Below, piece after piece: positions 7,401-14,968 of a stretch of 21,589 nt of DNA. The notes beneath the pieces were generated by a model. It ran no database searches. It worked only from the letters and a program-made list of their open reading frames with translations, and was not told where the DNA came from. The stretch spans positions 1 to 21,589 of the IMG/VR virus record IMGVR_UViG_3300037119_004758; one strand, written 5' to 3'. This stretch comes from a virus. The translations under genes and the position numbers were made by a program. The stretch's first letter is position 1. Each line of letters opens with the position of its first letter.

Positions 7401-8288
7401 GAGTTCGGCCGCGCCGTCGGCCACCAGTGGATCCACGCGGCGAACAAAGCGGCCCGCACCGGTGGTGTCGCCGGGGTGACGAGCTTCATCAGCCGCACCG
7501 CACCCCGCGGCCCCGGCGTCGAAGGGCGGCAGGGCGACGGCAGCGCATTCGCCCGAGGTGGTGTCGTCCCGCATCAGCGGCTCGCGTTCGGCGGGTACGT
7601 CGCCGCCGGCACGCAACCGTTCCCGCGGGTCGCGACCGAGTCGTACATCGCGGCCCGCAACAAGCTCGTCGCGATGGAAGCCGAGAAGATCAAAGCGCAG
7701 ATCAAGAAGTGGTTGGAGGCCGGCGGCAACGGCCTCGCGTTCGCGCGCACCCAAGTCGGCAAACCCTACATATGGGGCGCCAGCGGACCGGGCGGTTACG
7801 ACTGCTCCGGGTTCATGTCCGCGATCGTCAACGTGATGCGCGGCCGGTACCCCTACTCGCGGGTCGGGTCGACGGGGACGTTCCCGTGGGCGGGGTTCTC
7901 CCCCGGCCTCGGTGCCGGGTTGAACATCGGCGCGTTCCGCGGCAACCCCGGGCACATGGCGGGCACCATCGCCGGCGTCAACGTCGAGTCCGCCGGGTCG
8001 GTCGGTGTGCGAGTCGGTGGGCCGGTCGGCGCCACGAGTGGCATGTTCAACATCCGAGCGCACCTCGCCGACAAGGGCGGGTTGCTGCCCAGCGGGCACG
8101 CCGCGGTGAACCTGTCCGGCCGTGACGAGTACGTCGTCGCCCCGCAGACGGCTCAGACGATGGGGAGTACGTACAACGTGAGCGTGATCTTCCAGAACGC
8201 GATCAACGCGATGGATGACTCCCTCATGCGGCAGGCCGCCATCAAAGTCGCCGACGCGATCAAGCAGGTTGAGCGGAGCCGGTCGTGA
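4434..8288 (+). CDS. Tape measure protein with C-terminal NlpC/P60-type domain
   Basis: The 1284-aa protein sets tail length and is ejected with the DNA. GTG 4434 follows a GGAGGGGGG run. Residues 1-135 carry five short strand-helix units starting near residues 6, 40, 70, 98 and 128. Hydrophobic, probably membrane-active stretches lie near 148-205 and 485-565. Ala/Gln-rich coiled helices fill about 600-960, and a Gly-rich linker follows. Residues 1105-1200 resemble an NlpC/P60 cysteine peptidase: KPYIWGASGPGGYDCSG places the candidate Cys at 1124, and GHMAGT places His at 1174. This would let the incoming phage cut peptidoglycan. At about 1.5 angstrom per residue the tail would be roughly 190 nm. 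Confidence 0.92.
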   Translation: MATLRYDVDVDTKRAEARIGAFALRMRKQISDAIKSLPEIELDANSTKAQVEIARIRRELKELSSKRIGIDIDAKAAEAELKRLGGQLRELSGKSGSIQVDADVASALAALKLVDKEVDKLDGRKATVKVDVDRSLGDSIIQVTRLAGALKALTLPAAALAVVPQLASIGNALIDVSGAAGLVPAAVAVAGGAIATLAVGFAHVTDALGPAGTPAQLKKVTEALALLSPNARTAVEAVRGFAGAWTDLRLDVQQKLFAGMSAEVKDLGKVALPQLRTGLGGIAEELNLSARGLLDWAKRGSTIRDVGVLFFGVKQTLHELVPAGANVAQAFLDIGVVGMKFLPGLAAEAEKLTERFRNFIGEARESGKLQEWISTGIDKLAELGKIVLNVGSALGAFFKAGAVSGADFLGTLQKVTGEVAKFLNSAEGQNALVAIFRTIRDVVDALLPAVIAVGKEIAEGIGTLAPKIKPLAEAFADTLKAAAPMVGVLAELASAVLPPITAALAVIGPFLAPIVVGFAAFALASKGILAVAQSLVAVKTALMGISAANVVLGAVTLAAVGLAVLFDQLRDKSGELAQKIVDGSITMHQAIAEETAQIERRNLAMDAATTAANEGIVSSRESASASEVNAEATAKVTEEHKKLLAAMDPLTRAQTQVREAQTAFNEAVAAFGAGSPAAQAAAGELATANQHLKDITQQTADATKTLGDRIVETSQHGAAAANSQVGYKQSLLDLADATKRAAAATREHGASSDEATRANLAVEQASLRAAAAAQKLAEDNARASGSTNVAEIGAQAYKEELLRQASTMTGPLKQALIDQANGLDTAKRATSTAEIQSRLYKDQLGLLAGQTSGPLAAALRGAMQNFDTLGGAHATAQQRAEAQKAELLRLAAMASGPLRASLLAMAAQINTLPDGSFTITGTGVINPLQISSGTGRGASTFGLAEGGVIGQMADGGVMPGYTPGRDVHRFVSATGGILDLAGGEPVMRPEFGRAVGHQWIHAANKAARTGGVAGVTSFISRTAPRGPGVEGRQGDGSAFARGGVVPHQRLAFGGYVAAGTQPFPRVATESYIAARNKLVAMEAEKIKAQIKKWLEAGGNGLAFARTQVGKPYIWGASGPGGYDCSGFMSAIVNVMRGRYPYSRVGSTGTFPWAGFSPGLGAGLNIGAFRGNPGHMAGTIAGVNVESAGSVGVRVGGPVGATSGMFNIRAHLADKGGLLPSGHAAVNLSGRDEYVVAPQTAQTMGSTYNVSVIFQNAINAMDDSLMRQAAIKVADAIKQVERSRS

Positions 8289-9502
8289 CGAGCCTCTACG
8301 GGACCGTCACGCTGGGCCGGCTGCCCGCGTTGTTCGAGGCGTTCGAGGTCACCCAAAGCGGCGACGGGGTCCTCGCGCTGGCGGTGCAGGCGAGCTCGAC
8401 GGCGCTGAGCACCTCGCGCGTCGAACGCTTGCGCGACGACCTCCTCGGGCTGCCCGGCAAACTGATCCCCGTCACTTGGTCGGACAAATCGTTCCTCGGC
8501 GGCTTCTACACCGTGTCGTCGGTCAACGTGAAGCACTGGTCCTACCCCGGGCTCGCCGCCGCCGGCACCCGCCGCGTCTTCGGCTCCGCCGACGTGCAAC
8601 TCCAGCCGGGCGGCTACTCGAACACCGCGGACATCGAGAGCCGCCTGTCGGGGGCGCAGACCCGGCTCAACGACTTCTCTGGCACCGGGGAGATTTGGCA
8701 CGCCCCGCCGATCGGGCACAGCGGCTACCTCGCCGGCACCGCCGTCCCCACTGCCGTGACCCGCACCGGGGAGGACGGCGCCGTCGTCGTCTACCGGGGG
8801 CTCGCGTTCGGCGCGAACCCCCGCTGGGGCGCCACGACGACGACGTTCCCGCAGGGCCGGGTGCGGTTCGTCGACTCCAACAATGAGGAACGCTCGGGGC
8901 AGGGCGTCGCGCTGTCACCGGTCGGCTGGGTGCTCAGCAACGGCTTGGTGCGCGTCACGCCGCTGGTGTCCGGTGGGGTGTTCAGCGTCGACGCGTACAC
9001 GGGCGGCGCGTGGCGGGCGAAGGCGTGGGACGTCCTCGATAACGCCGCTTCGATCACCCCCGTCGACGGGGTCGACATCCTGCAGAACGACTACGAGACG
9101 GTCGTCGTCCGGCTCTACAAGGGACAGTCGCAGGGCCGCGTCACCGTCGACCTCACGCTCCGCCGGGGCTCCCGCTTCGTGGAGCTGTTCGTGCAGTCCG
9201 ACACGAGCGCGACGCTGAAGGTCGTCAAAGCGGTGACGGAGGCCGGGACGAACGCGACCGCCGGGATGGTCATCGCCAGCAGCAACGACGCCGACGGCAA
9301 CAAGTACGTCGTCGGCTCCTCCAAGACGTTCACGGCGGACACCACCATCGGCGGCCTCTCCAAAGCCTCGGTCGTGGCGCTCGATGCGTTCGTCGGTGTC
9401 ATCGCCGGCGGCACCGCAGCGGTCACCGGCGACCAGGCCGCGAACCTGTATGCCCAGTACCTCGGGTCGAGCACCGAGGTCGTCGCCGCGGTGCGCCGCT
9501 GA
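8285..9502 (+). CDS. Minor tail protein (distal tail type)
   Basis: The 405-aa protein starts at a GTG in the GTGA overlap with the tape measure gene, the usual place of the distal tail protein that caps the tube. Residues 1-110 (SLYGTVTLGRLPALFEAF, then LPGKLIPVTWSDKSFLGGFY) form a strand-rich N-terminal domain like those of siphovirus distal tail proteins. From about 145 to the end the sequence is a long regular beta structure with repeated Gly-Asn turns and Trp (WVLSNGLVRVTPL, FSVDAYTGGAWRAKAWDV, FVELFVQSDTSATLKV). This could be a jelly-roll or carbohydrate-binding module. It shares a base with the next ATG. Exact role is inferred from order. Confidence 0.75.
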   Translation: MTSLYGTVTLGRLPALFEAFEVTQSGDGVLALAVQASSTALSTSRVERLRDDLLGLPGKLIPVTWSDKSFLGGFYTVSSVNVKHWSYPGLAAAGTRRVFGSADVQLQPGGYSNTADIESRLSGAQTRLNDFSGTGEIWHAPPIGHSGYLAGTAVPTAVTRTGEDGAVVVYRGLAFGANPRWGATTTTFPQGRVRFVDSNNEERSGQGVALSPVGWVLSNGLVRVTPLVSGGVFSVDAYTGGAWRAKAWDVLDNAASITPVDGVDILQNDYETVVVRLYKGQSQGRVTVDLTLRRGSRFVELFVQSDTSATLKVVKAVTEAGTNATAGMVIASSNDADGNKYVVGSSKTFTADTTIGGLSKASVVALDAFVGVIAGGTAAVTGDQAANLYAQYLGSSTEVVAAVRR

Positions 9503-12500
9503 TGCCGATCACGGAGAGTCTGCAGGCCCTCGGGCAGTGGTCGATCAGCTTGAAGGCCACGACGCCGAAGTCGGTGACCGACGCGATCCTCGACCTCGGG
9601 CACATCTGCGTGCACGCTGCGCGGCAGAACCCGCGGATCAGCGGCGACGCGCTCCTCGCGTCCGCGCGGTATGTGGGGGTGGTGCGGACCCGCGAGTTCA
9701 CCGATGAGACCCGGCGGCTCGGCGGGCCGGGGATGGCGTTCTGGCTCGGCGACGAGGACGACAAAGGCTCGGTGTTCGAGACGGCCGTCAACTTGTCCGG
9801 CAGCAGCTTCATCACCGGCGTCACGAACCTCCTGCCCGCCTCCGGCAGCATCACCGCCGGCACGATCGGCACCGTCAGCGGCACACCGTTCACCGGGTCG
9901 TTCGTGTATATGACCCCGAAGAAGGCGCTCAGCCAATTCTGCTCGTACTGGTCGAACACCTACGGACAGGCGGAGTGGCAGGTCACCGGCGACGGGAAGC
10001 TCAACGCCGGCACCATCGACCAGCTCTACGTCGTGAACCCCTCTGCGGTCATCGCCCGGAAGATGAGCGGTCAGGACATGGCGCTCCGCGGGCTGCTCGG
10101 CAGCGCCGAGGCGACGTCGGACCTCGCGGACTTCTCCACCCGCGTCGTCGTCCTCGCGCAGGGCGAAGGTCCCGCCACCGCGATCGGGCAGGCGAACATC
10201 ACCGGGGGGCTCAACCCGTACAAAGACATCCACGGCAACACCGCGGTGCTCACCCGCGTCGTGTCCGCCAGCGACACCGAAGCCACCAACGCGACTCCAC
10301 TGGCGCAGCTGCAGCTGAACCGGTTCCTCCGCGCGAAACGCACGTTGAAGGTCGGCACCGATGAGGTCGACATCGACGGGTCGTTCGAGGTCGGCGACTT
10401 CGTGTGGGTGTGGGATCCCGACTCGGGGATGGTCGACACCGCGGTCCCCGCCGCCGAGGTCATGTTCCGCGGGCACCGGCTGAATCCGTTGAAGATCCGC
10501 GTTACGGAGATGACCAGGCCGATCAGCCTCGGCATGGGCGTCGCCTACCGCGACTATCTCGGGAACTGGTTCGACCTCACCGACTACGTCGAGTACGAGG
10601 ACGCGAAGACGACGATCACCGTCGGCTCCGACCCGCGGGGCCTCCTGACGGACCTGACGGAGTCTGTCGGCTCGCGGCCGAAACCCGACGCGAGCATCCC
10701 CGCCGCGCCCTCCTGGACGCTGCCGTTCACCGTCAGCAGCTACCTCCCCACGAGCGGGATCACCCGCTCGCAGGTCGCGGTGCGGTGGTCGCAGCCGCTG
10801 AACACGGACGGCACCCCGATCATCGACGGCGCCTATTACGAGCTGCAGTGGCGCACCACCGACCACCTCGTCAATCCGGCGACGTGGGCGACGGCGAGCG
10901 CCTACGTGTGGAGCCAACTCAACACCTGGGACGCACCCGAACCCCCGGTGGCGAGCGGGCCGTGGACGGCGACGAGCGTCGGCTTCGACATCACCAGTTA
11001 CACGATCGCGGACCTCACCCCCGGCTCGTCCATCGAGCTGCGGATCCGCGCGGTGGACACCGCGTCGCCCCCCAACTTGGGCGGCTGGTCCTCGTCGTCG
11101 ACGGTGACGTTGCCGACCGACCCGTTCCCACCCAGCCCGCCGGCCCCACCTGCGATCGTGTCGTCGCTCCTGGCTGTGCAGATGACGCACACCCTCGGCC
11201 GCGCCAGCGGTGGCACGTACAACCTGGAGGCCGACCTCGGGTGGTTGGAGCTGCACGGGGACCTCGACCCGCTGTTCGCGCCGACCGCGGCGACGCTATT
11301 GGGGAAGGTGCCGGCGACGCGGGGGATGATCGCCGCGCAAACCCCCGTGGTCGAGACGTTCAAGGTCGACCAGGTCCTGTTTCCGACCCAGTTCAAGGTC
11401 ATCGCTGTCGACCTGGCCGGCAACCGCAGCCTTCCCAGCACGGCCACGAGCGCGACGCCCGGCCTCATCAACAGCCAGTACGTGTCGGAGTTGACCGCCA
11501 GCAAGATTTCCGCCGGGTCGATCCTCGTGGACCTCCTCATCGGCGGCAGCATCTCGACCGCGGCGGCGGGTCAGCGCACCCGCATGGACGTCTCCGGGTT
11601 GCACACCTACAACTCGTCGAACACCCTGCTCGTCGACCTCAACAGCGACACCGACGTCAACCTCCTGACCGGCGTGTTCCAGACCGGGCTGACCGGCACC
11701 CGCGTCGTCATCCCCACCACCGGTGAAATCAACTTTTATCCGTCGAGCGGCGCGAACTACTCCCGGTTGAACTTCATCGGCACCACCGACATCTCGGTGC
11801 GCGGCCCGCTCGACGGCAACGGCCGCTCGGGCAGGATGAACGCGAGCAGCACCAACGTCGCGATGACCTTCTGCGACGAGGATAGTTTGGCGACGGGCGG
11901 ATTGTTCACGTTCCTCAATATGACGAAGACCGACACCACGTTGATCAGCCCGACGACGACGTTCGCGATCGACGGCATGTCGGCGCACCCCCCGGCGACA
12001 ACCCGGCTTATCCAGTTCTGCACGAACGATTCGAGCAACGCGAACATCAGCGACAGCTTCATGATTTATAACCGGCGGGCGTCGGGTGGCGGGTCGAACT
12101 TGCTCGCCCCGTCGCAGGGCAGCGGGTTCGCGTTCAACGGCGGCGTCATGTACTGCCGCAACGGCACCGACACCAGCAACGGCAACTTCGAGGCCCTCAC
12201 CCTCTCGCAGCCGTCGTCGCGGGCGGTGAAACGTGCCATCCGCGACATCGACTGGGCCGGCGTGAAGGCCGTCGACCTCGTGACCCGCGTCAAGTCGCAG
12301 CAGTACGAGTATCTCGTCGAGGCCGCCGAGGTGGAGACCCCGCGCCCGCAGTTCGTGCCCGGCGTGACCCGTCGAGTACCCCGGTGGGCGGCGGACGGCA
12401 CGACCCCGGTTCTCGACGCGGACGGCGCGCAGATCGTCGACATGGCGCCCGCCGAGTGGGGGTACCCGCAGCCGACGGTCGTGCCGAAGCATTACGGGCC

Positions 12501-12924
12501 GATGGCCGATGACATCGCTGTGATCGCCCCCGACGTCGTGCAGACGAGCCCCGCGACGGGGGAGATGACCCTCCCGCTGAACGACGTCGTCGGGATTCTG
12601 TGGGACGCGGTCGGCAACGTCGCGCAGCGGGAGGTCCGCGCCAACGACGTGCGGGTCCTGAGCCCCCTGTTGAGCGCCGCCGCGTTCGTCGACGTCCCCG
12701 TCACCTGGCCGGGCGGCCCGCTCGTGATCGAACCCGACGACGCGATGATCTGCCGCGAAGGCTTCACCGTCGCCCAGTCGGTGCGGATGCAGACGACGAT
12801 CGTCCCCCTGTCGATCACCCGCTCGGGCTGCACCGTGCGGGTCACGATCACCGGGGCGGACATCGCCGCCAACGCCGGCCTCCTGCACGTCACCGCCCTG
12901 TCCTGGCGCACCACGATCATCTGA
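9502..12924 (+). CDS. Tail hub/spike protein with FN3-like and S74-type chaperone regions
   Basis: This 1140-aa protein is probably the central tail-tip protein. Residues 1-390 resemble tail-associated hub proteins (WSISLKATTPKSVTDAILD, then WQVTGDGKLNAG and FEVGDFVWVWDPDSG). Residues 395-540 have fibronectin III-like strands (VAVRWSQPLNTDGTPI, YYELQWRT, IELRIRAVDTASPP). Residues 650-890 are a repetitive beta-rich shaft. At 905-1045 there is an S74 intramolecular-chaperone pattern: SSRAVKRAI with Ser905 and Lys910 five apart, then QQYEYL, YGPMADDIAVIAPDVV and LPLNDVVGILWDAV. In that family Ser and Lys carry out self-cleavage after trimer folding. About 95 residues of beta-rich sequence follow, which is more than usual. 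Confidence 0.8.
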   Translation: MPITESLQALGQWSISLKATTPKSVTDAILDLGHICVHAARQNPRISGDALLASARYVGVVRTREFTDETRRLGGPGMAFWLGDEDDKGSVFETAVNLSGSSFITGVTNLLPASGSITAGTIGTVSGTPFTGSFVYMTPKKALSQFCSYWSNTYGQAEWQVTGDGKLNAGTIDQLYVVNPSAVIARKMSGQDMALRGLLGSAEATSDLADFSTRVVVLAQGEGPATAIGQANITGGLNPYKDIHGNTAVLTRVVSASDTEATNATPLAQLQLNRFLRAKRTLKVGTDEVDIDGSFEVGDFVWVWDPDSGMVDTAVPAAEVMFRGHRLNPLKIRVTEMTRPISLGMGVAYRDYLGNWFDLTDYVEYEDAKTTITVGSDPRGLLTDLTESVGSRPKPDASIPAAPSWTLPFTVSSYLPTSGITRSQVAVRWSQPLNTDGTPIIDGAYYELQWRTTDHLVNPATWATASAYVWSQLNTWDAPEPPVASGPWTATSVGFDITSYTIADLTPGSSIELRIRAVDTASPPNLGGWSSSSTVTLPTDPFPPSPPAPPAIVSSLLAVQMTHTLGRASGGTYNLEADLGWLELHGDLDPLFAPTAATLLGKVPATRGMIAAQTPVVETFKVDQVLFPTQFKVIAVDLAGNRSLPSTATSATPGLINSQYVSELTASKISAGSILVDLLIGGSISTAAAGQRTRMDVSGLHTYNSSNTLLVDLNSDTDVNLLTGVFQTGLTGTRVVIPTTGEINFYPSSGANYSRLNFIGTTDISVRGPLDGNGRSGRMNASSTNVAMTFCDEDSLATGGLFTFLNMTKTDTTLISPTTTFAIDGMSAHPPATTRLIQFCTNDSSNANISDSFMIYNRRASGGGSNLLAPSQGSGFAFNGGVMYCRNGTDTSNGNFEALTLSQPSSRAVKRAIRDIDWAGVKAVDLVTRVKSQQYEYLVEAAEVETPRPQFVPGVTRRVPRWAADGTTPVLDADGAQIVDMAPAEWGYPQPTVVPKHYGPMADDIAVIAPDVVQTSPATGEMTLPLNDVVGILWDAVGNVAQREVRANDVRVLSPLLSAAAFVDVPVTWPGGPLVIEPDDAMICREGFTVAQSVRMQTTIVPLSITRSGCTVRVTITGADIAANAGLLHVTALSWRTTII

Positions 12925-12935
12925 GGAGGCGCTGA

Positions 12936-13601
12936 GTGGCGACCCTTACTACGCGGCTCTCGCTGAGGAAGCCGGCGTCCGGCGACACCGTCAACGTCTC
13001 CACCGACCTCGGCGGCCCCTACGACAGCATCGACGCCGCCGTGGGCGCCACGAACGTCACCGCCGCCACCCGACCCGGCTCGCCGTTCACCGGGCAGCAC
13101 ATCGTCGAAACCGACACGAACCGCACCTACGTCTACGACGGCGGGTGGCTGCTCATCGGGTCGATGGTCGCGGTGAAAACGTCGGACAACACGGTCAACA
13201 ACACGTCGACCCTCGCGAGTGACGCGCAGCTCACCCTGCCCGTCGAAGCGAACACCACGTACACGCTGGAGCTGTTCCTCGACTACTCGTCGGGCACCAC
13301 ACCCGACGCGAAGATCGGCCTGTCGGTGCCCGCATCGGCGACGTGGAGCCTCGCCCCCAACGGGATGCTCACCACCGTCGCCGCCACCAGCGGGTCGGTG
13401 GAGACGGCGCCCAGCGTGACCGCCGGCAACCTCTCCTTCGGCGGGAACGGCGCCGGGGTGCACCTCACCGCGAACCCCGTCGGCTGGCTGAAAACGGCGG
13501 GCACCGCCGGCAACGTCGTCGTGCAGTTCGCGCAGGCCACCGCCAACGCCAGCAACACGATCCTCTACACCGGCACCTGGATACGGCTCACCAGGATTTA
13601 G
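12936..13601 (+). CDS. Distal tail fibre / minor tail protein
   Basis: The 221-aa protein begins at GTG 12936 with GAGGAGGCG 5 nt before it. Residues 1-75 (TTRLSLRKPASGDTVNV, DSIDAAVGATNV, TRPGSPFTGQHIVETDTNR, YVYDGGW) are the N-terminal attachment module common at the base of actinophage fibres. Residues 80-221 are a beta-sandwich-like module rich in Thr, Ser and Asn (YTLELFLDYSSGTTPDAKIG, then VVVQFAQATANASN) and end in a hydrophobic strand. This is probably the part that contacts the host surface. Placement after the hub fits a receptor-binding protein; the ligand cannot be read from sequence. Confidence 0.75.
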   Translation: MATLTTRLSLRKPASGDTVNVSTDLGGPYDSIDAAVGATNVTAATRPGSPFTGQHIVETDTNRTYVYDGGWLLIGSMVAVKTSDNTVNNTSTLASDAQLTLPVEANTTYTLELFLDYSSGTTPDAKIGLSVPASATWSLAPNGMLTTVAATSGSVETAPSVTAGNLSFGGNGAGVHLTANPVGWLKTAGTAGNVVVQFAQATANASNTILYTGTWIRLTRI

Positions 13602-13610
13602 GGTGGCGTC

Positions 13611-13724
13611 GTGCGGCTCCTGACGGTGCTGTTCCTGCTGCTGTTCCTGCTGGTGCCCGCGCCGGCCGGTGGGGCGCTGGAGCAGCCGCCGAGCGTGCCG
13701 GGGGGCGTCTGCCAACGCTGTTAG
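13611..13724 (+). CDS. Tiny secreted or membrane peptide with C-terminal CxxC
   Basis: This 37-aa peptide starts at GTG 13611, 10 nt after the fibre stop, with a weak GGGTGG upstream. Residues 1-20 are a classic signal or membrane sequence (MRLLTVLFLLLFLLVPAPAG) with a possible signal-peptidase site after APA. The rest is Pro-rich and ends GGVCQRC. Exported short peptides in this slot next to lysis genes could act in envelope disruption, but there is no family match. The dense Leu/Phe run, the charged N-terminus and the stop placed before the next gene argue that it is real. Confidence 0.5.
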   Translation: MRLLTVLFLLLFLLVPAPAGGALEQPPSVPGGVCQRC

Positions 13725-13789
13725 ATCATGTGTCACAGTGCGCGTCGAGACCCCCGTGGGGTGGGCCGCGAGCGTCGGGAGCAACAGCA

Positions 13790-13960
13790 GTGGGTGACGT
13801 GGTGATCTGGACACGCGACCACGGCGAGATGTGCGTCTGTGGGCACCCCACGCGAGCGCACCACCGGCTGCGGACCCCGCTCGATGAGTGCGTCGACGGC
13901 TGCGACTGCCAGCTGGTGCGCGACCCGCTCACGCTCGCGCCGGCCGGCGAGCCGGAGTGA
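13790..13960 (+). CDS. Cys-rich small protein, probable zinc binding
   Basis: This 56-aa protein starts at GTG 13790 with GGGAG 8 nt upstream. The Cys/His residues cluster as CVCGHPTRAHH in the middle and CVDGCDCQ near the end, giving CxC-H-HH-CxxxCxC. That is enough ligands for one or two metal ions. Similar short CxCGH...HH...C proteins are scattered in actinophage genomes without known function. It overlaps the next gene by 4 nt (GTGA). A DNA- or protein-binding adaptor role is only a guess. Confidence 0.6.
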   Translation: MGDVVIWTRDHGEMCVCGHPTRAHHRLRTPLDECVDGCDCQLVRDPLTLAPAGEPE

Positions 13961-14412
13961 CGCGGCGCGACCCGACGCTGCTCGACCTCCGCCCCCGTGA
14001 TGCCGCTCAGAGCGCGCTGACGCGCCGCAAATTGTCGGCGGGGCAGCGGCGCCACCTCCGCCGTGTGGCGCTGCTGGTGTTCGCTGTGGGCGCTGTTCCG
14101 GCTGTCCTCGTCGGGGTCACCCTCGGCGTGGAGAACCCCCGCGAGCCATGGCCCGCGGCGCCCGCCCCGCTACCTCCCGCGATCACGACGACCACGACGG
14201 CTCGCGCTGCCGCGCCCGCGCCGCTCGTCGTCGTCACCCCACGAACCCCGCAGACCGCGCCGCGGACAACCCCCCGGCTCGTCACCCCGCAGACCCCCGC
14301 GCCAGCGCTCCCCCAGGAGGCCCCGTGTTCGCGTTGCTCGCGCTCATCACGTTCGCCGTCGCGTTCATCCTCAACCTCGTCCGCGTCGACCTCGGCAACG
14401 TCAACCTCGTGA
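13957..14412 (+). CDS. Membrane-anchored Pro/Thr-rich protein
   Basis: This 151-aa product starts at a GTG in the GTGA overlap. Residues 1-35 are basic and probably cytoplasmic, and 36-58 are one membrane helix (RVALLVFAVGAVPAVLVG). Residues 60-122 are Pro/Thr/Ala-rich low-complexity sequence (ITTTTTARAAAPAP, TPRTPQTAPRTTP) of the kind that spans a cell wall. The final 28 residues (CSRCSRSSRSPS onward) are read from DNA that also encodes the next membrane protein, an 88-nt overlap, so the functional part may end near residue 122. The topology suits a lysis accessory protein of a Gram-positive host. Confidence 0.5.
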   Translation: MTRRDPTLLDLRPRDAAQSALTRRKLSAGQRRHLRRVALLVFAVGAVPAVLVGVTLGVENPREPWPAAPAPLPPAITTTTTARAAAPAPLVVVTPRTPQTAPRTTPRLVTPQTPAPALPQEAPCSRCSRSSRSPSRSSSTSSASTSATSTS

Positions 14413-14483
14413 TCCTCGGGCTCGTCCTGTTCTCCGCGCATTTCGTGTTCGGCCCCGTGTGGGCGTTCGGCCGCCGGTCGTGA
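14325..14483 (+). CDS. Small two-helix membrane protein, holin-like
   Basis: This 52-aa protein starts at GTG 14325 with a perfect AGGAGG 4 nt upstream, the clearest ribosome-binding site in the lysis region. Helix one is about residues 2-20 (FALLALITFAVAFILNLV) and helix two 28-48 (LVILGLVLFSAHFVF), with a short polar turn around DLGNVN and a basic end (GRRS). Size and layout fit a holin or antiholin. It lies inside the end of the previous frame and overlaps the next gene as GTGA. A non-lytic membrane role is possible. Confidence 0.65.
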   Translation: MFALLALITFAVAFILNLVRVDLGNVNLVILGLVLFSAHFVFGPVWAFGRRS

Positions 14484-14659
14484 TCCGCCGCGCCGGGTAC
14501 GTCAGCCCCACCGCCCCTCGCAGCGAGTACGACGCGCTCGTCGAACGGCTCCGCGCCAGCATCGGTGGCGCCGTCGACCCCGACGACATCGACGTCGTCA
14601 CCTGGGCCGATGAGGACGGCGGCATCCGCATCGAAGTCACCTGCACAACCGCCGGCTGA
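14480..14659 (+). CDS. Hypothetical 59-aa protein
   Basis: GTG 14480 overlaps the previous stop. The short sequence has a helix (SEYDALVERLRASIG) followed by an acidic strand-turn-strand (VDPDDIDVVTWADEDGG, then IRIEVTCTTAG). There is no membrane segment or metal motif. The regular charge pattern and exact 4-nt overlap support a real gene. No family is recognised; its place among lysis genes is the only clue. Confidence 0.5.
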   Translation: MIRRAGYVSPTAPRSEYDALVERLRASIGGAVDPDDIDVVTWADEDGGIRIEVTCTTAG

Positions 14660-14680
14660 GCCGACCAGGGGGGCCGCGTT

Positions 14681-14968
14681 GTGAAGACCGGTCAAACCGT
14701 CGCCGTCGTCGTCGCCATCGTCTGCATCGTCGTCGCGCTCGTCGCGTTCATCCTCGGCGTCCTCGCGATCACCGAACCCAACGACCAGCGCATCGACCAC
14801 CTCGGGATCTCCACGCTCGCGGTGTTCTCCTCCGCGATCCTCGGGCTCCTCGCGTTCCTCAAAGCCAACGCCGTGCAGAAGGACCTGCATAACGGGGTCG
14901 TCGAGGAAACCGTCGAACGCGCCGTGCGGAAGGTGCTCGACGAGCAGCAACGGAAGGCGGCGCCGTGA
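14681..14968 (+). CDS. Membrane protein with two helices next to endolysin, putative holin/antiholin
   Basis: This 95-aa protein starts at GTG 14681 with GGGGGG about 8 nt upstream. Helix one covers residues 6-30 (VAVVVAIVCIVVALVAFILG) and helix two about 42-62 (GISTLAVFSSAILGLLAF). The C-terminal third is a charged amphipathic helix (VQKDLHNGVVEETVERAV, KVLDEQQRK). A hydrophobic hairpin plus a charged cytoplasmic helix directly before an endolysin is typical of holins and holin partners. A clearer r1t-like holin lies after the endolysin, so this one may be the antiholin or a second pore former. GTGA overlap with the endolysin. Confidence 0.65.
   Translation: MKTGQTVAVVVAIVCIVVALVAFILGVLAITEPNDQRIDHLGISTLAVFSSAILGLLAFLKANAVQKDLHNGVVEETVERAVRKVLDEQQRKAAP

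Noticed and set aside
5922-8099. Minus-strand ORF of 725 codons opposite the tape measure gene
   Set aside because: It is antisense to a well-supported gene and its product is Arg/Gly/Asp-rich without domains, as expected from the high GC third positions.
9115-11256. Minus-strand ORF of 713 codons opposite the tail genes
   Set aside because: Same cause: low-complexity Arg/Gly/Val product, no motif, and it spans the junction of two convincing plus-strand genes.
11296-12888. Minus-strand ORF of 530 codons opposite the hub gene
   Set aside because: Shadow of a strongly supported coding region; no recognisable domain or ribosome-binding site.
13728-13805. 25-codon ORF (MCHSARRDPRG...) before the Cys-rich gene
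   Set aside because: No ribosome-binding site, Arg-rich random composition, and it overlaps the better supported gene at 13790.
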